A stretch of DNA of 64,000 bases from Amia ocellicauda. Taxonomy: Eukaryota > Chordata > Actinopteri > Amiiformes > Amiidae. Each line of letters starts with the position of its first letter. The first letter of the stretch is position 1. A program made the translations under genes and the position numbers. The stretch spans positions 31,392,249 to 31,456,248 of the forward strand of contig NC_089858.1 in NCBI RefSeq assembly GCF_036373705.1, read 5' to 3'. Shown here piece by piece: positions 1-11,867 of the stretch. Under the pieces are notes generated by a model, which made no database searches, was not told the origin of the DNA, and worked only from the letters and a program-made list of their open reading frames with translations.

Positions 1-2778
1 ACCAACATGTTATATTGTCGCCCCCCATAATGTCTGAACCAGAATAAATCAAATGTTTGTTTTCAGATTATCCATGTATCTGTCGGTACAGTATGGTGTT
101 TTGTCCCATAATACTAATGGTATTTCTCAATTTCACCCCCAAACGTATTATTATTGTTGTGCTTTACATTGACCTTTAGTTATTTTTCAGTAATTGGCAT
201 ACATCTATTTTTAACATCTGGCAAACTGTAGTGCATTATTCGAGTTATGTCAAAAGTTATGTAATGCTGGTATTGCTTGCTGCTTCCCTCTGATTTGTGG
301 TGATACCAATAATGCAGATCAAGAGGGAGAGAAAAATAAGGTGATTTAGCTTTTTCTGCATGGGGACCTGCTTAATTACGTTTGACACAAGTTGGGAGAT
401 TCAAGAGAAGTGTCTGCAGTGTGTTCATATAGAATTAAAGTTTTTGTATTGTGTTTGTTTTAAATATTCACCAACAAATAGCCCATGATTCCTTTAACAG
501 CGGATACAGACAATCTTGGACTTATCCACAACCCCGTGGGCAGACTTCTTGTTTTTCAATGCTTCTACAGATGAATGTGGTCCAGTACTGAAATAATTCC
601 CCTTTGTCCTTGTATACTGTGACCACTGAGTAACTAGAACAAAAGGCAAGTTGATAAAGGAATGTTTCAGTCTTTAATGTATCGTCATACTGCAGAAAAC
701 ATTAAGGATGCAAACTCCCTTTCTGGAGAATGTAGTAAATTAATGGATCATTTAAATACATGGTACATCAGGAGTGGCAGAAAATGACTTTGTTCAGCGG
801 TCTGTGAAGGGTAAAGAACTCCAACCTCTGGAAACAATGACATGACATTTTCACGCCTGCTAGAAGATCTGGCAGCCAGAGAAATACAATCCAATTGAAG
901 AGAGGGATGCACAGCTCTGTCCTCCCCCTCACTGTGTTTATGTATTGTTAATCAGTGCTGAATGAGATGTAATTTCAGTTTTTAATGGTGGGCAGAACGG
1001 TGTCTGTGCAGATGTGCTTTATGCAGCAGCTCTGATCTGTGGATGCAGTTTTGTAGCTTGAACTCCTCTGACGGTGTCAGTACTGCATTATCCGTATTCC
1101 GTTGAAAACTGCAGGATCACAGATAAAGAGGTAACTTAACATGGAGCCTTATTATTAATAATTTAAGAGACGCATCAATCCAAGACAACTAACATACATT
1201 GTTGTACATGTACACAACATAAAAAGTATATTACACTGAAATATTACTAAGGAATAATAGAAGATCACAGTGGTCTTGAGGTGTAATATAAACGTATGTC
1301 TTTAAGATGTGTCTAAAGGAGGTAAGACACTGTGTAACCCTAATCAGAGCGTTTGGACACTCATGGAAGGAACGACTAACCTATGGAAGAGGGGTGGAAA
1401 GAGACAGCCCAGAAAGATACAGTAGCTTCCACATTTATACCAAGCCTTGAGGAACTTTGATTTATCACATATTTCAGTACAAAATAAGGCATTTTATGAT
1501 TGTCAATATTGTCGGCATCAATAGCATAGAAATGTTACCAGAATCCGTGAGAGAAGTTAGCAGAACGCAGTGAGTGGGTGGAGAGAGTGAGAGTGAGGTT
1601 TGCAGGCACTGATACTTGGGGAGCACTTGTAGGGGAGAAAACCTGAAAGGAAACTTCAGAGGTAAATGAAAACCAGGTGAGAGTAGGGCCAGATATTCCA
1701 GGGTATAGGAGAGAGGAGAGGAAAATTGAGTGATTCATCCTGGCAAAGGTTTGGGATATAGCAGAGTGAAGCTGTGCAAGCAGAAAGTTTGAGAATATTT
1801 AAACTGTCAGTCTTCAGGAACACATCTCACTGAATTTAGATTTTTAGATTAGTTTGCTTATTCATGCTCTCTAGAGACAAGCTTCACACTTTACACATCT
1901 TACATTTCCAAATTATGTGTCAGAATAGATTTTAATGGCATCGAAACAGTCACACATAAAACAATTGAATCTTTCTTTCAGTAGTTCGCTTGAAACAAAG
2001 TTGGAGTAACTGTGATTATCATACCTCCAACAAGTTCCAGCAAATCTGCTATGCAAGCTGCCTCACAGGTTATTTGTGCTTGGAGGGTTTAAACAAATGG
2101 TATGTTATGGAAACAGATTGAGGATAATGAAGGGAAGAATAGTGGTATATTTCTTTGAACCCCATTAGTAGCTCTGGTATCGGTTTCAGCAGCGTTCTTC
2201 CCACTACTGCTGCATTATTGTTGTTTCTTTTATATGATTTTTGATTTATTAAGTTTCACATAGGGTAATTTGCTGTGTAATACCATACTATTTTAAAATT
2301 AATAGCAAATGGTGCTGTTGAAACAAACAAAATGGGCCAATCATTTAAACATCATTATTATTCTACAGTAGCTGCCTGCCTGCAAAATCCATTTGACCTG
2401 AAATTCAGCCACTAGAGACTAAATGTGCTCATGCAAAAAATCACAATGTAGGTTCCCTGGGCGAGCACATTAAAGTATTGCCTTCCAGTGTTTGTCAAAG
2501 TAATAATATCACTATCACAGTTATTTTAATCTGCAGCTTAATAAATGAACAGATAATCAGAAAAGTAGTGTAATCTGGTTATAAACTTGATACATTTCCA
2601 AAATGTCTTTTATCCAGAGAATGCTAGCAGTGAGAAGGTCTTACTAAGACTACGGAAGATGCATGTTATGTGTAATAAAAATTCAGTCTTGCAAGGTAAT
2701 GACTAGTGTAGTTGAACTACCCTGATGTGATGTGCCTTTTTCTGCTCATTTCTCACCTGTGCACGTATTATGTTTCAG
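1..2778 (+). other. ATMIN intron 1 (3' part)
   Basis: AT-rich sequence ending in a TTTCAG acceptor before the DGLINP exon. I found no exon resembling the first zinc finger and no recognisable transposon in it. A short open frame on the minus strand at 1535-1738 has no family resemblance. Confidence 0.6.
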
Positions 2779-5524
2779 GATGGCCTGATCAATCCAACAG
2801 TAAGGAAGGATATGAAAGGATCACAAAAGCTTTACTGCTGTCCGATAGAAGGTTGCCCAAGAGGACCGAACAGACCTTTCTCACAGTTTTCTTTGGTTAA
2901 ACAGGTAACAACACATACTATTATTACTTATTTATTAGCATACGCCCTTATCCAGGGTTGCTGACTTGCAACCTGTTTAGTTTTGGTGCAACCCAACTCA
3001 CCTCTGTATTTCCACATTGCCCAGTTAGGGGGATAGACATATTGAGACAGACTGAATCTTGTAAGTCCAAAGTATGTGGATTCTTCTTAAGGACATACTT
3101 CCTGATTTGGACTTTGATGTATAACACATGCAATGTAATGAGTTTTAAATATACAAATTATTTAGAATGTAATTTCCTGTGTCTTCAGTTTGTGTTAATA
3201 CTGTCCACTGCATTTGAAAGAGACTTGCAGTACTTTATATCTCTGGAACCGTCTGTAGTGTACAGGCAAGTGTTTGCTACCACCAGAAATGTATCCATCA
3301 AAAAGTCTGAATTTGAGGTACATATTGCCGGCTAGGTGTATTATAATGTTATGCTTTGTATTACTATATTATGTTTGTATTACTTAATGATTAACACATT
3401 TGACCGTGTGCTTTTCTTCAGTCTTGCTAAGCATCAATTTCTCTCTTTTGGTAGCACTTTATGAAAATGCACGCTGAAAAGAAACACAAATGTGTCAAAT
3501 GCAGTAACTGTTACAGTACAGAGTGGGACCTGAGGCGGCACTCTGAAGACTGTGGGAAGACCTACCGCTGTACCTGTGGCTGCCCTTATGCCAGTAGAGC
3601 AGCATTACTGTCCCATATTTACAGGACAGGACATGAAATCCCTGCCGAGCACAGGTACCTCCAAACATGCATTTAACTACCTTTAAAATAAATGTAAAAA
3701 GCTGAAGAGTACATGGGTATCATAGGGTGCATACTTCATCTGCATTTTTCTCTCTATTGCAGATATCCTCCAGTTAAAAAAAGAAAGATGCAATGTTCCT
3801 TAAGTGACACATCAAAAGTAAGACCCAACGATCAGGTTTTTCAGATTGTTAATATGGAAAAAGAGCTGTCCGATGTATTTGTGTCAGCTGACGGACCCTG
3901 TCAATCGAACCTGAGCAGTACAAACCATAAACCGACTAAAAACATTCAAAAACTCCTTTTGCCAAAGGTGGCCTTGGTGAAAGTTCCTGTGATGCAGTTT
4001 GCCCACTTGCCAATTCTCGTTTCCCACGGTGATAACTCGGTCAAGCCGGTTGTTTTGACCGTTGACAATCAGGGGTCTCTAATGAACACGGTTCATCTGC
4101 TGTCCCAGTCCATGGGAACTGTGTTCCCAACTCTGGACACCAAGACTTTGACCTTTAGAGACACAATGCCTATGTCACAGTTGGGCTTAGAACCGGTTAG
4201 CACTGGAGTACAAGTGAATTTGGAAACCCTGACCTCTTCTCGTAACATTTTAAGTGATATGGGCCATAGGGGGAAGAGTACTTCCACCAACATTCAGACC
4301 GATATATCTTACCTTGCCAAGGGGTCGACACCAGTGGCATCTTGTTCAGTCACAGAGTCCTCAGTGTCATCCTGTTCCCAGACAGACATCAGTGTTAGTG
4401 CTCAAGTGTTGCTACCGGTAAATGTAGAGACTCAGACGTTTTCCTCTCTGTCTAAGATGACTTCTTCCATTGGTGCCCAGACAGACACTCTAGGCCAGGT
4501 GTACTTCCCTTCATACAATGTCACCAGAGAAACACAAACTAATGGCAGTTTAAGCTCAGCTACAGACAGGGAGCAGATGGACCAAGCTATAATGTGTGCA
4601 GACCTTTTTGATAGCGATTCCTTGCCATCTTTCAACGTGTCGACACAAACCGTGTTAAAGACGAACGGTTTAAGAACAGACGATGTTGACCAGCACCTGA
4701 ACGCCAGGGGGGCTTCCAGCCTTTACGATGAGAAGCCTGAAGGTGTCATGTGTTTCAGACCTCAGACCGATATGCTTCCGCAGAACCCTATGGCAGACAA
4801 TCAGACTCAGACAATGAACTTATTCAGCGATCTGGAAAACATCCTATCGGATAGCATTGCAAGTCACCCTCTGGACAACCGCGGTACTTTGTCGGAGGCC
4901 ACGGCCGGCTGTGAAGCGGGCTTGGCGTCTGTCCAGGAACAAAACGCGGGAATTGACTTTGATTTCGAAGAGTTCCTCAACGCTGCTCATATACAGACGC
5001 AGACGGAGGAAAGCGAACTGGGCACTTTGAACTCTGAGCCTGCTTTGGAGTCGCTGGACATTGAAACTCAAACCGATTTCTTGTTCCTCGACAACCCGGC
5101 ACCAAATTACAGTAACAGCAGGGCTCAGTCAAATGATATAGGACTTGAGATGTTTGACACACAGACACAAACAGATCTCAATTTTCTGCTGGACACAAGT
5201 AATCACATACCACTGGGGAATTTCCTGAAACAGGCTAGTTTTTCTATGAGCACCGAGTCCTCTGATACTGAAACCCAGACCGAAGTTCACCCTGTACTGC
5301 AGTGCAGTGCCCATGACAGCCAGGTGAAGCTCAACAGTACAGAGACCCAGACCGTGACGAGCTCCTTTGAGAGTCTGGGAAACTTGTTCTTAACCAGTAA
5401 TGAGACACAAACTGTTATGGATGACTTCCTTACAGCTGATATGGCCTGGAATACCATGGAGTCCCATTTTAGCTCCGTAGAAACCCAGACGTGTGAAGAG
5501 CTCTATTCTCTTTCAACACTATAA
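2779..5524 (+). CDS. atmin: ATMIN/ASCIZ zinc-finger transcription factor, 5'-partial (exons 2-4)
   Basis: Three coding exons with GT-AG borders: 2779-2904, 3455-3654 and 3763-5524, giving 695 codons in frame to a TAA stop. Exon 1, with the N-terminus and first zinc finger, lies left of the window, since the first exon here opens in phase 0 after an intron. Exons 2-3 carry C2H2-type fingers: C21-C26 with H43-H48 of the fragment, then CVKC near 55-58, then a CTCGCP segment ending in HIYRTGHE. The fourth exon holds the SQ/TQ cluster, with about 11 strict TQT motifs plus several QTD variants; in this family these bind multiple DYNLL1 (LC8) dimers. Known role: nuclear activator of DYNLL1 transcription with negative feedback by LC8 on the TQT array, also tied to ATM signalling and ciliogenesis. 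The human protein is about 823 residues, so roughly the first 120 are missing here. Identification is firm; the exact finger count is not. Confidence 0.96.
2931..2975 (-). repeat. Truncated SINE/LINE 3' tail in ATMIN intron 2
   Basis: Read on the minus strand this stretch contains CTGGATAAGGGCGTATGCTAA, nearly identical to the tail of the complete SINE at 57947-58155, where the corresponding bases read CTGGATAAGGGTGTCTGCTAA. Only the 3' tail is recognisable, so it is a 5'-truncated insertion in antisense orientation to ATMIN. Confidence 0.55.
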
Positions 5525-8500
5525 GAAACCCAACAGGTGACTCTTTTAATAGTATACCTCTGTTGCTGTGACTCAACCGAAAAGGTGTGATCTTCTGGAG
5601 AGCTTAAGTTAACAATCCGTTATTTCAACGATTGCTCGTAATGAATGCACAGAACCAGAATGGTACCTGTTAGCAAAGGGCTAAAGTATTTTTGATGATG
5701 TGACAGCATTTTGATCACGTTATTAATATCATCATAATCATCTTCTATGTTCTACAGTATTTGCATTACACAGATTACAGTTTAGTGCATTTCCTTTCTT
5801 TGACCTCCTCCCCTACTACATCTAGACTATTGGATGTTTTTTGCTCCCTTATTTATGTATTTAGAAAAAGTAACCTCCTTAATCTGATCAGTACTGATCC
5901 AGATAGTGTTTTCTTATTTAAATTCACATTCCACAACTTGGAACCCGAAACAATTATTTCAAATCTACAGGGATAAATCACCCCTCATATCTGACTCTTA
6001 AATGTTGTCTCCTGATCTGGCAGCATCTAACTTTACCTTGATACCTCCCGGGACTGATCTCTGTGACTGTGGTGTATTTTGTAACTTAAAAGTTTAACAA
6101 AGGAGATCGCAAAGTCCTGGTAGAGCATCTTCATCCTAGTTTGGCCACATTTTATCTTGTTAATCCTGTTGCCACTCAGCCCAAAGATAGGATGTGTTTT
6201 TTTTTCTTCATGTATGGGAGAAATTGCATGATTTTTGCATACTAAGTTATGTCTTGAGTAAATGATTTCTGTTGAAGTTTACGTTTCATTTTTTGCCATT
6301 TACCCAGGTGGGTTTTGAAAACATTAACGGTACTTGGCGTGGTTTATTAATGAGTTCAACCGGATAGAAATAATGCATGATCTGGTCTGCTGAGTTATTT
6401 TAGTGAGATGACTTGGTGTCAGCTGTGATCTTGTCATCGAATCCACTCTGATCTTCATGTATGCACATTGCAGGCTTCCGAATGTGAAAAATACATTTGA
6501 AATAGGCTGTCCTAAAGATTGAGCATCCCTCTGCATAAACCTGCATGTCATGCTTTTCAAAGTCCATTATTAAGATTGAGAATCTGCACTTTATTTCTAA
6601 CGCTACACATTTTTTTTTCTTAACCATATTCCAAAGATGGTTTTCTCTAATTTGAAAAAATGTTCCTTCAATAAATAAAAACAATAAAAAGATAGCATAC
6701 CACTATTTTTGTAGGAAATGTAACATAAAGCCATGAAAACACTAGAGCTCATTTTCTTAGCATAGTTATTTATCTAAAAATGCACTTACTCAATAGGCCA
6801 TAGACTCAAACAAGCTAATTTTAACATGTTCTAAAGCAATGTTCCTTTTCAAAAGTATGGTCTGAAATCATTTTCTGAACTTCTGATATTGAAAGGTGTT
6901 GCAGTGTCTTAATGAACGGTATGTGTCTACATTTAAGGATTTTACCATGTGGAATTATTTTTGTGGGTGCCTTATGAGTCAAGGATTTAAGTTGATACTA
7001 TTTGTGGTGGTAATATTATATAAAGTGTTTTATTTTTCAAACATTTGAACTGTGCTGCTTTCTTTAATTGATAACACTATGTTTACATGTTTTGTTTTTA
7101 AATGTATTTGGGGGTTAAAAGATGTGACTTAAGTTCAAAACTAATAGCAAGATACATGACTTGCCTGTTAATGTTTATTTTTTAACAAATTTACATTGTT
7201 GTACCTGGTTTATCACAGAAATGGAACTGATGTATAACGCTTTCCATTTATTCTATTTTGTTTAGAAATACGTTTCACAGATGTTGAATGTTAGGATTCC
7301 ATTAGTGCCACTACGGCATCGTTATAATTAGTATCTTCAGTTCAAATGTTACTTCTCAGTTCTAGAATGTTTGGTACTGTGGCCATTAACCGCATGGAGC
7401 CCCGTGGTGTTTTTTGTTTTGTTTTTTTGTACTTAAACCAAAAGAAACTGAAACGAGATTGTTTCCACTGTGTAAATAAGATGTATATAACTAAGGAAAC
7501 CATCAAACAAAAAAAATACGGACTGTATATTCACAACATAAACAAAGAGCAATGTATTGTAGTCCTGAAAATGACACTTCCATTGTGCTTTGATTCCTTT
7601 ATTTAATTACAGTAGTTCTTATACAGAAAATGTACAGAAACTGAAAGGATGTTTGTAGATTAATAGTACTTTTTCCTCTGTAGAGAAATGCATGCTATCT
7701 TTTTTTTTTTTTTGTGCCAAAATCAGTTTCTTTAGTTGCAATTCAGTTTTTCAAATGGATTTTGAGTACTTTATATATACATTGCCTCAATGTTGGATTT
7801 GTTTCGTACCTTTTTTATTTTATTTTTTATTTCTGACCCCTTAATGTATGTCCAGTGTCAAAGCTATGCAGTAGTTGCACAAAATAAAACCATGCATTTT
7901 GTTGAGAATTTTTGTGTTCGTTTTTACTATGCTTGGTATTATTTAGGATTCAAAGGGAGATGTTACTGCATTACAGTAAATTACATTCTAAGATGTAAAC
8001 TTCGTTATTCAGTCTTCACATATGGGAGAATTCTATCTTGGAAAAAGTGTGAGAGACCAACTTTAAACAGGTACATATATAATGTGTTTATGTGTATTTG
8101 AACCCTAAAAGTTTGTTAAATGTTTCAAAATTGTTCTAACTGATAAAGCAACAAAATTATAAACAACTTCATACATCTTTAGCTTTTTGTATTTATTTGA
8201 ATTCATTTTATTACAACAGTAGTACATTTAAAAGGACTCAAGGTTTAGAAATATGATAAAACTTGTTTATGAGGTAGTCCTTATTCTTCAAGTTGTATTG
8301 TTTATATGTGTAACAGATTTGTTTTTTTAACTATGATAATTAACATACATTAAAATTGCTGGATTTAACAAACAAAACGTTTTAAGAATGCTTATGTTTT
8401 TGAAGTTATAGGTCTATATAATTTTAAGAGCAAGATATTCCTTTTTGGATAGAAGTTTTAAAAATACTTAAGTCTCCAATCTATAGTCAATGTAGCAACC

Positions 8501-9430
8501 GTATTTTAAGGATCCATTTTATAATTTTTCCCCAGTCTAAAAAAATAAAGTGCCAGAAGACTATGCTAAATTTTATATCATGACTAAACCATTAACTACA
8601 ATTATATCCTTATACATGTATGTATTAGGCCTATATGTTTCCCATATTAGTATTATAGTTTTAGGAAATAACATTAAAAAGTGTATATGACAAATGTATG
8701 TAAACATTTAATTGTTTTTATTGCACCTTTATTTTTAAATATTATATTAGTATCTACAGAGTTTTTACAATTTAAATTGAATAGTATACTATTTACAAAA
8801 AGATTAAGAGTTACATAAAGTCCTAGGTTTAAGAGTTTAGTCATAGGTATTACACTTTATATACCACTTTGTATTTCTGTGTTTCTTCCATAAATGGAGA
8901 GAAAAGCAAAATGCCAGCATTAGCCAAGTGTCTTGTGAACAGTAAGTATCTTTAAATAGATTCATGTTGATTTGGCAGTAGTAGTGTTTGTATTAGTCAC
9001 TTGCTGAATTGGTTTTCATACTTTTACATGTACTTGCAGATGGAATAATAACTGAAACTCATACTGGTAAGTCTATATGCAGTCATGCAAATCAGAGCTT
9101 TTCAATTGGTAGGTTTTGATTAAACTCAGGCCACAATTTGAAACTTAAACAATAAAAATATGAATTTATGCAACTATATGGAGATATTCTTTAATTAGAA
9201 GAGATATAGCAGATATTCAGAATAATTTAAATGACAAATTGACCACAGAGGATCAAAATGGCTTTCCAATTCCTTTACTATTAAAAGGAGATTGATTTAA
9301 TGTGTATTTTTCTCTAATTAATAGTTATTTTTAGTTATAGCACCAAAAAAGAAAAATTCACATGAGGCATGTTAAATACAGTTCAGTGGAACAATAAACA
9401 TTGATAGGTAGTATTCATATTAATTGAAAT
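5525..9430. other. ATMIN 3'UTR and ATMIN/C16orf46 convergent intergenic region
   Basis: Very AT-rich, with no supported coding exon. Candidate ATMIN polyadenylation signals on the + strand are the AATAAA cluster near 6669-6690 and AATAAA at 7883-7888; I cannot tell which is used. The open frames at 7346-7606 and 7790-8101 look like chance frames in AT-rich DNA. Confidence 0.5.
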
Positions 9431-9436
9431 TTTATT
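9431..9436 (-). terminator. Candidate poly(A) signal of C16orf46
   Basis: TTTATT on the + strand, that is AATAAA on the minus strand, about 90 bases past the C16orf46 stop codon. Position and hexamer fit; no transcript evidence. Confidence 0.4.
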
Positions 9437-9526
9437 TGGTGACATCCTCTCCATCCTCTTGATTTAATTAATTATAAAGGGCCTATGATTAGACAGGCTA
9501 CAATAATGCTAGTTAAAACTGAATAT

Positions 9527-11232
9527 TCACAGAAGCCTTTGAGCAGATGCAGGTATTGGAACCCTGGTTCCTAACAGTATAGGCAACTCAGGGTCTGCTC
9601 TGGGGATCATATGTTTAGGTTTCAGTCCAATGTAAACCTTTTGGCTAAGGCCATTCTTACTGACATCATCCTGCTTAAAGTTCCTCCCAGAATTGTTCGT
9701 TACACGAGATGGCACATTCCCAATGGCCGTTAAGGAGCTGTAACTTTTCTTGAAAGGCATCGGGAAATGATCTCTGTGGAGGAAATGAGACTGCCAATGC
9801 CAAATGGCAGGTTCGGGAGGCACAGAGGTAAGCGAAACATCCTCCTGTACATTATCAATGTCCTTTTGTGTTTTAGGTGCACTGTCCTGATCCTTTTCAA
9901 TGCCACTTGGCTCTGCTTCAGGTTTGTCAAGCGAGTCTTCATTGGGCACAATCCTGGAGATGAGCAGGACCTCACTTCTCTTTGCTGAGAAGGGGTGCCT
10001 TGGATTTCTCTGATTTCCTGATGTCACAGGTGGTAAGACCGCAAAGCTATTGATAGCTGGCGCTTTGTCTCTGATACTGTCTTTTGTCGGTGGCCAGTGC
10101 TCAGCCCTGAGCTGCAAGTAGTTCAGTCTGTGTGGTGTTTCTACAAGCAGCTTAGCATCTTCTGAGGGTTTGTCACTAAACAAGACTGGCTTCTTGTCTC
10201 GTCTGTACTGTGACTGAAGATAATATTTGTCATGATCTTTGATGGCGTAGCTTTGTTTGTTTTGAGCGGAAGTGACACCGGGATGGCTTGCAGGTCTGTT
10301 TTGGAGAATTACAGGAGCGGGCAGGCTTTCACCCAGATTGTCTTCAACCAAACTGGAGTCTATTTTGGGAGAGTCTGGAGATTGGTTGACACAACTGGGC
10401 AGGGAAAACTGCACTGAGTCGATGCAAAGCAGGCAGTGGTACTCAGCATCTACTTGCTTGGATTTCTTACCTTTCTTATGAACCTGAAATAAACAGTCAA
10501 ATGGAGAAGACCTCCCCCAGCCACATATCTGTCAAAATATAAAACACAATAAATAATTTTATACCGTTACAAAATTGGTAACTATGTGGTGCCTCCATGT
10601 GATTTGTTCCACCAGAGTTTCACAAAGATGTGTTTCTAATTGCACATTTATTTTTTAAAATGCGTTAGGAAGATTATTGTACTGTCATAATCTCAGCTGT
10701 CCCCTCCAGCTACCCTCTTGCAGTAAAATGAGTCAGGAGTTCCAACACATTGTTTTGTAAACTCACTGTACCATACATTAAATCCTTGAAAATAGAGGAG
10801 TCTTTTTTTTCCCCCGTTTTTATCTAACAAAATTAGCATAGTGAAGATCCCATTATTTCAATATGAATATACTTCTGCACGATAAGATGCAATATGTCCG
10901 ATTTTACAATGCACTTCTACTGACATCAGTTAAATCACAACACTGACTTTATATATGCATTTACACTTTCCTGATACCTTCATGCATCTTACACAAAATG
11001 TAGGCTACTGGACACAAAGGTATAGACTCACTGCTTCGTCCCAGGTTGGCGGGTGAAGCTCGTAGGGTTCCCCGTCTTTCCTGCTGTCCTCCTCGCTCAT
11101 CTCTAGAAGCGCTTCAGCCACGTTTCGGTCGGGTGTCAGACTGACGGGTGCGTTCCATTCCGAATCCTCTTCTGTCCGGGTTCCCACGTCTGTTTCAGCT
11201 GGATGCGAATCGAGGTCCTTCGGGAGATCCAT
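9527..11232 (-). CDS. c16orf46: C16orf46 orthologue, uncharacterised vertebrate protein
   Basis: Two coding exons: 11232-11032 and 10483-9527 (TGA). The junction is GCA|GTGAGT to TTTCAG|GTT, phase 0, for 385 codons against about 395 in human. The start chosen is the ATG at 11232 (MDLPKDLD), matching the short acidic human N-terminus; the frame upstream has only a GTG. Recognisable blocks are a PTWDEAV segment at the end of exon 1 (human GWEEAV), a CLLC pair at residues 84-87, an AVLPPV block mid-protein, and the C-terminal RVPIPASAQRLL, matching human RVIIPVSTHRIL. No catalytic domain, signal peptide or membrane segment is visible. Function is unknown to me; the X-box in its promoter suggests expression in ciliated or germ cells. 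As in human, it lies next to ATMIN and converges on it. The antisense open frames over exon 2 are shadows. Confidence 0.88.
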
Positions 11233-11696
11233 CGCCACTTGTCATCTATGTTCGTGCAGTGGTATCGAAGGAGCACAGAGACGGTGATAAAAACACGTCA
11301 CACCATGTGTTTTTATATCGCTGCAAAGTCACAGACACACACACAATGAAAAGCACAAAGTTGGTGCTCCCCTGGTAACACTGAGATGCGGATGAGTGTT
11401 TGGTCTGATGAAAGTCAAACCGTTGAACTGCAGACGCTTTTTTTTTTTAACTGACGAATAAGAAAACTTCAGATAATGAAACGCTATACACACAAGTGAT
11501 ATACTGATTAGGCGGAAGGTGTGTAAAAGGCGTTAGTGTGCACATTGAGGCTGCATTAAATCCCATGAGAAGCGAGAAAGGGACACTCACCCGCAGCTCT
11601 CAGCGCTGGTTCACGCAGGCGCACTCGCACACGCGTCCTGCGCTCCCGTCACGGCTCATCTGAGAGGCACGCCGGATGAATGGAGATACAAAATGA

Positions 11697-11772
11697 ATGT
11701 GGCTGTTTTATATAGTAATGCGGCTATTTTATATATTAATGTCGCTGTTTTATATATTAATGCGGCTGTTCG
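11697..11772. repeat. 21-base tandem repeat, about 3.6 copies
   Basis: Units start at 11697, 11718, 11739 and 11760 and read ATGYSGCTRTTTTATATAKTA with few changes; the last is cut short where it runs into GC-rich promoter sequence. It lies inside the inferred first exon of C16orf46. Confidence 0.8.
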
Positions 11773-11802
11773 CGCGGCGCTCAGATGTTTAGATGGAAGT
11801 CC

Positions 11803-11816
11803 GTTACCACAGCAAC
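11803..11816. promoter_or_regulatory. RFX X-box
   Basis: GTTACC-AC-AGCAAC fits the X-box consensus GTNRCC(N0-3)RGYAAC with no mismatch. It sits in the CpG-rich promoter about 570 bases upstream of the C16orf46 start codon. X-boxes bind RFX factors, which drive ciliary and spermatogenic genes. Confidence 0.6.
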
Positions 11817-11841
11817 CACGCCGCGGGAGACGAGCGTGGGG

Positions 11842-11854
11842 CCGGAAGTGACGT
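11842..11854 (+). promoter_or_regulatory. ETS/CRE composite motif
   Basis: CCGGAAGTGACGT, a common core-promoter combination of an ETS (GGAA) site and a CRE half-site, 25 bases from the X-box. This marks the probable start region of the C16orf46 transcript. Confidence 0.5.
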
Positions 11855-11867
11855 TGTAGTAGCGAAA

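Larger units (their letters stand above)
11233..11860 (-). promoter_or_regulatory. C16orf46 5' leader and CpG-rich promoter
   Basis: Minus-strand splice signals suggest a non-coding first exon running from about 11840 to 11591, ending at a GTGAGT donor, joined to an acceptor (TTTGCAG) whose exon begins at 11330. The block from about 11580 to 11860 is rich in CpG compared with its surroundings and lacks an obvious TATA box. It contains the X-box, the ETS/CRE composite and a 21-base tandem repeat listed separately. The non-coding exon is inferred from splice motifs only. Confidence 0.5.

Noticed and set aside
2958-3335. 125-codon frame in ATMIN intron 2
   Set aside because: It begins in the SINE-tail fragment, lies between two confirmed ATMIN exons and resembles nothing known.
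7346-8101. Two frames of 86 and 103 codons after ATMIN
   Set aside because: AT-rich 3'UTR sequence with codon use that follows base composition, and no recognisable domain.
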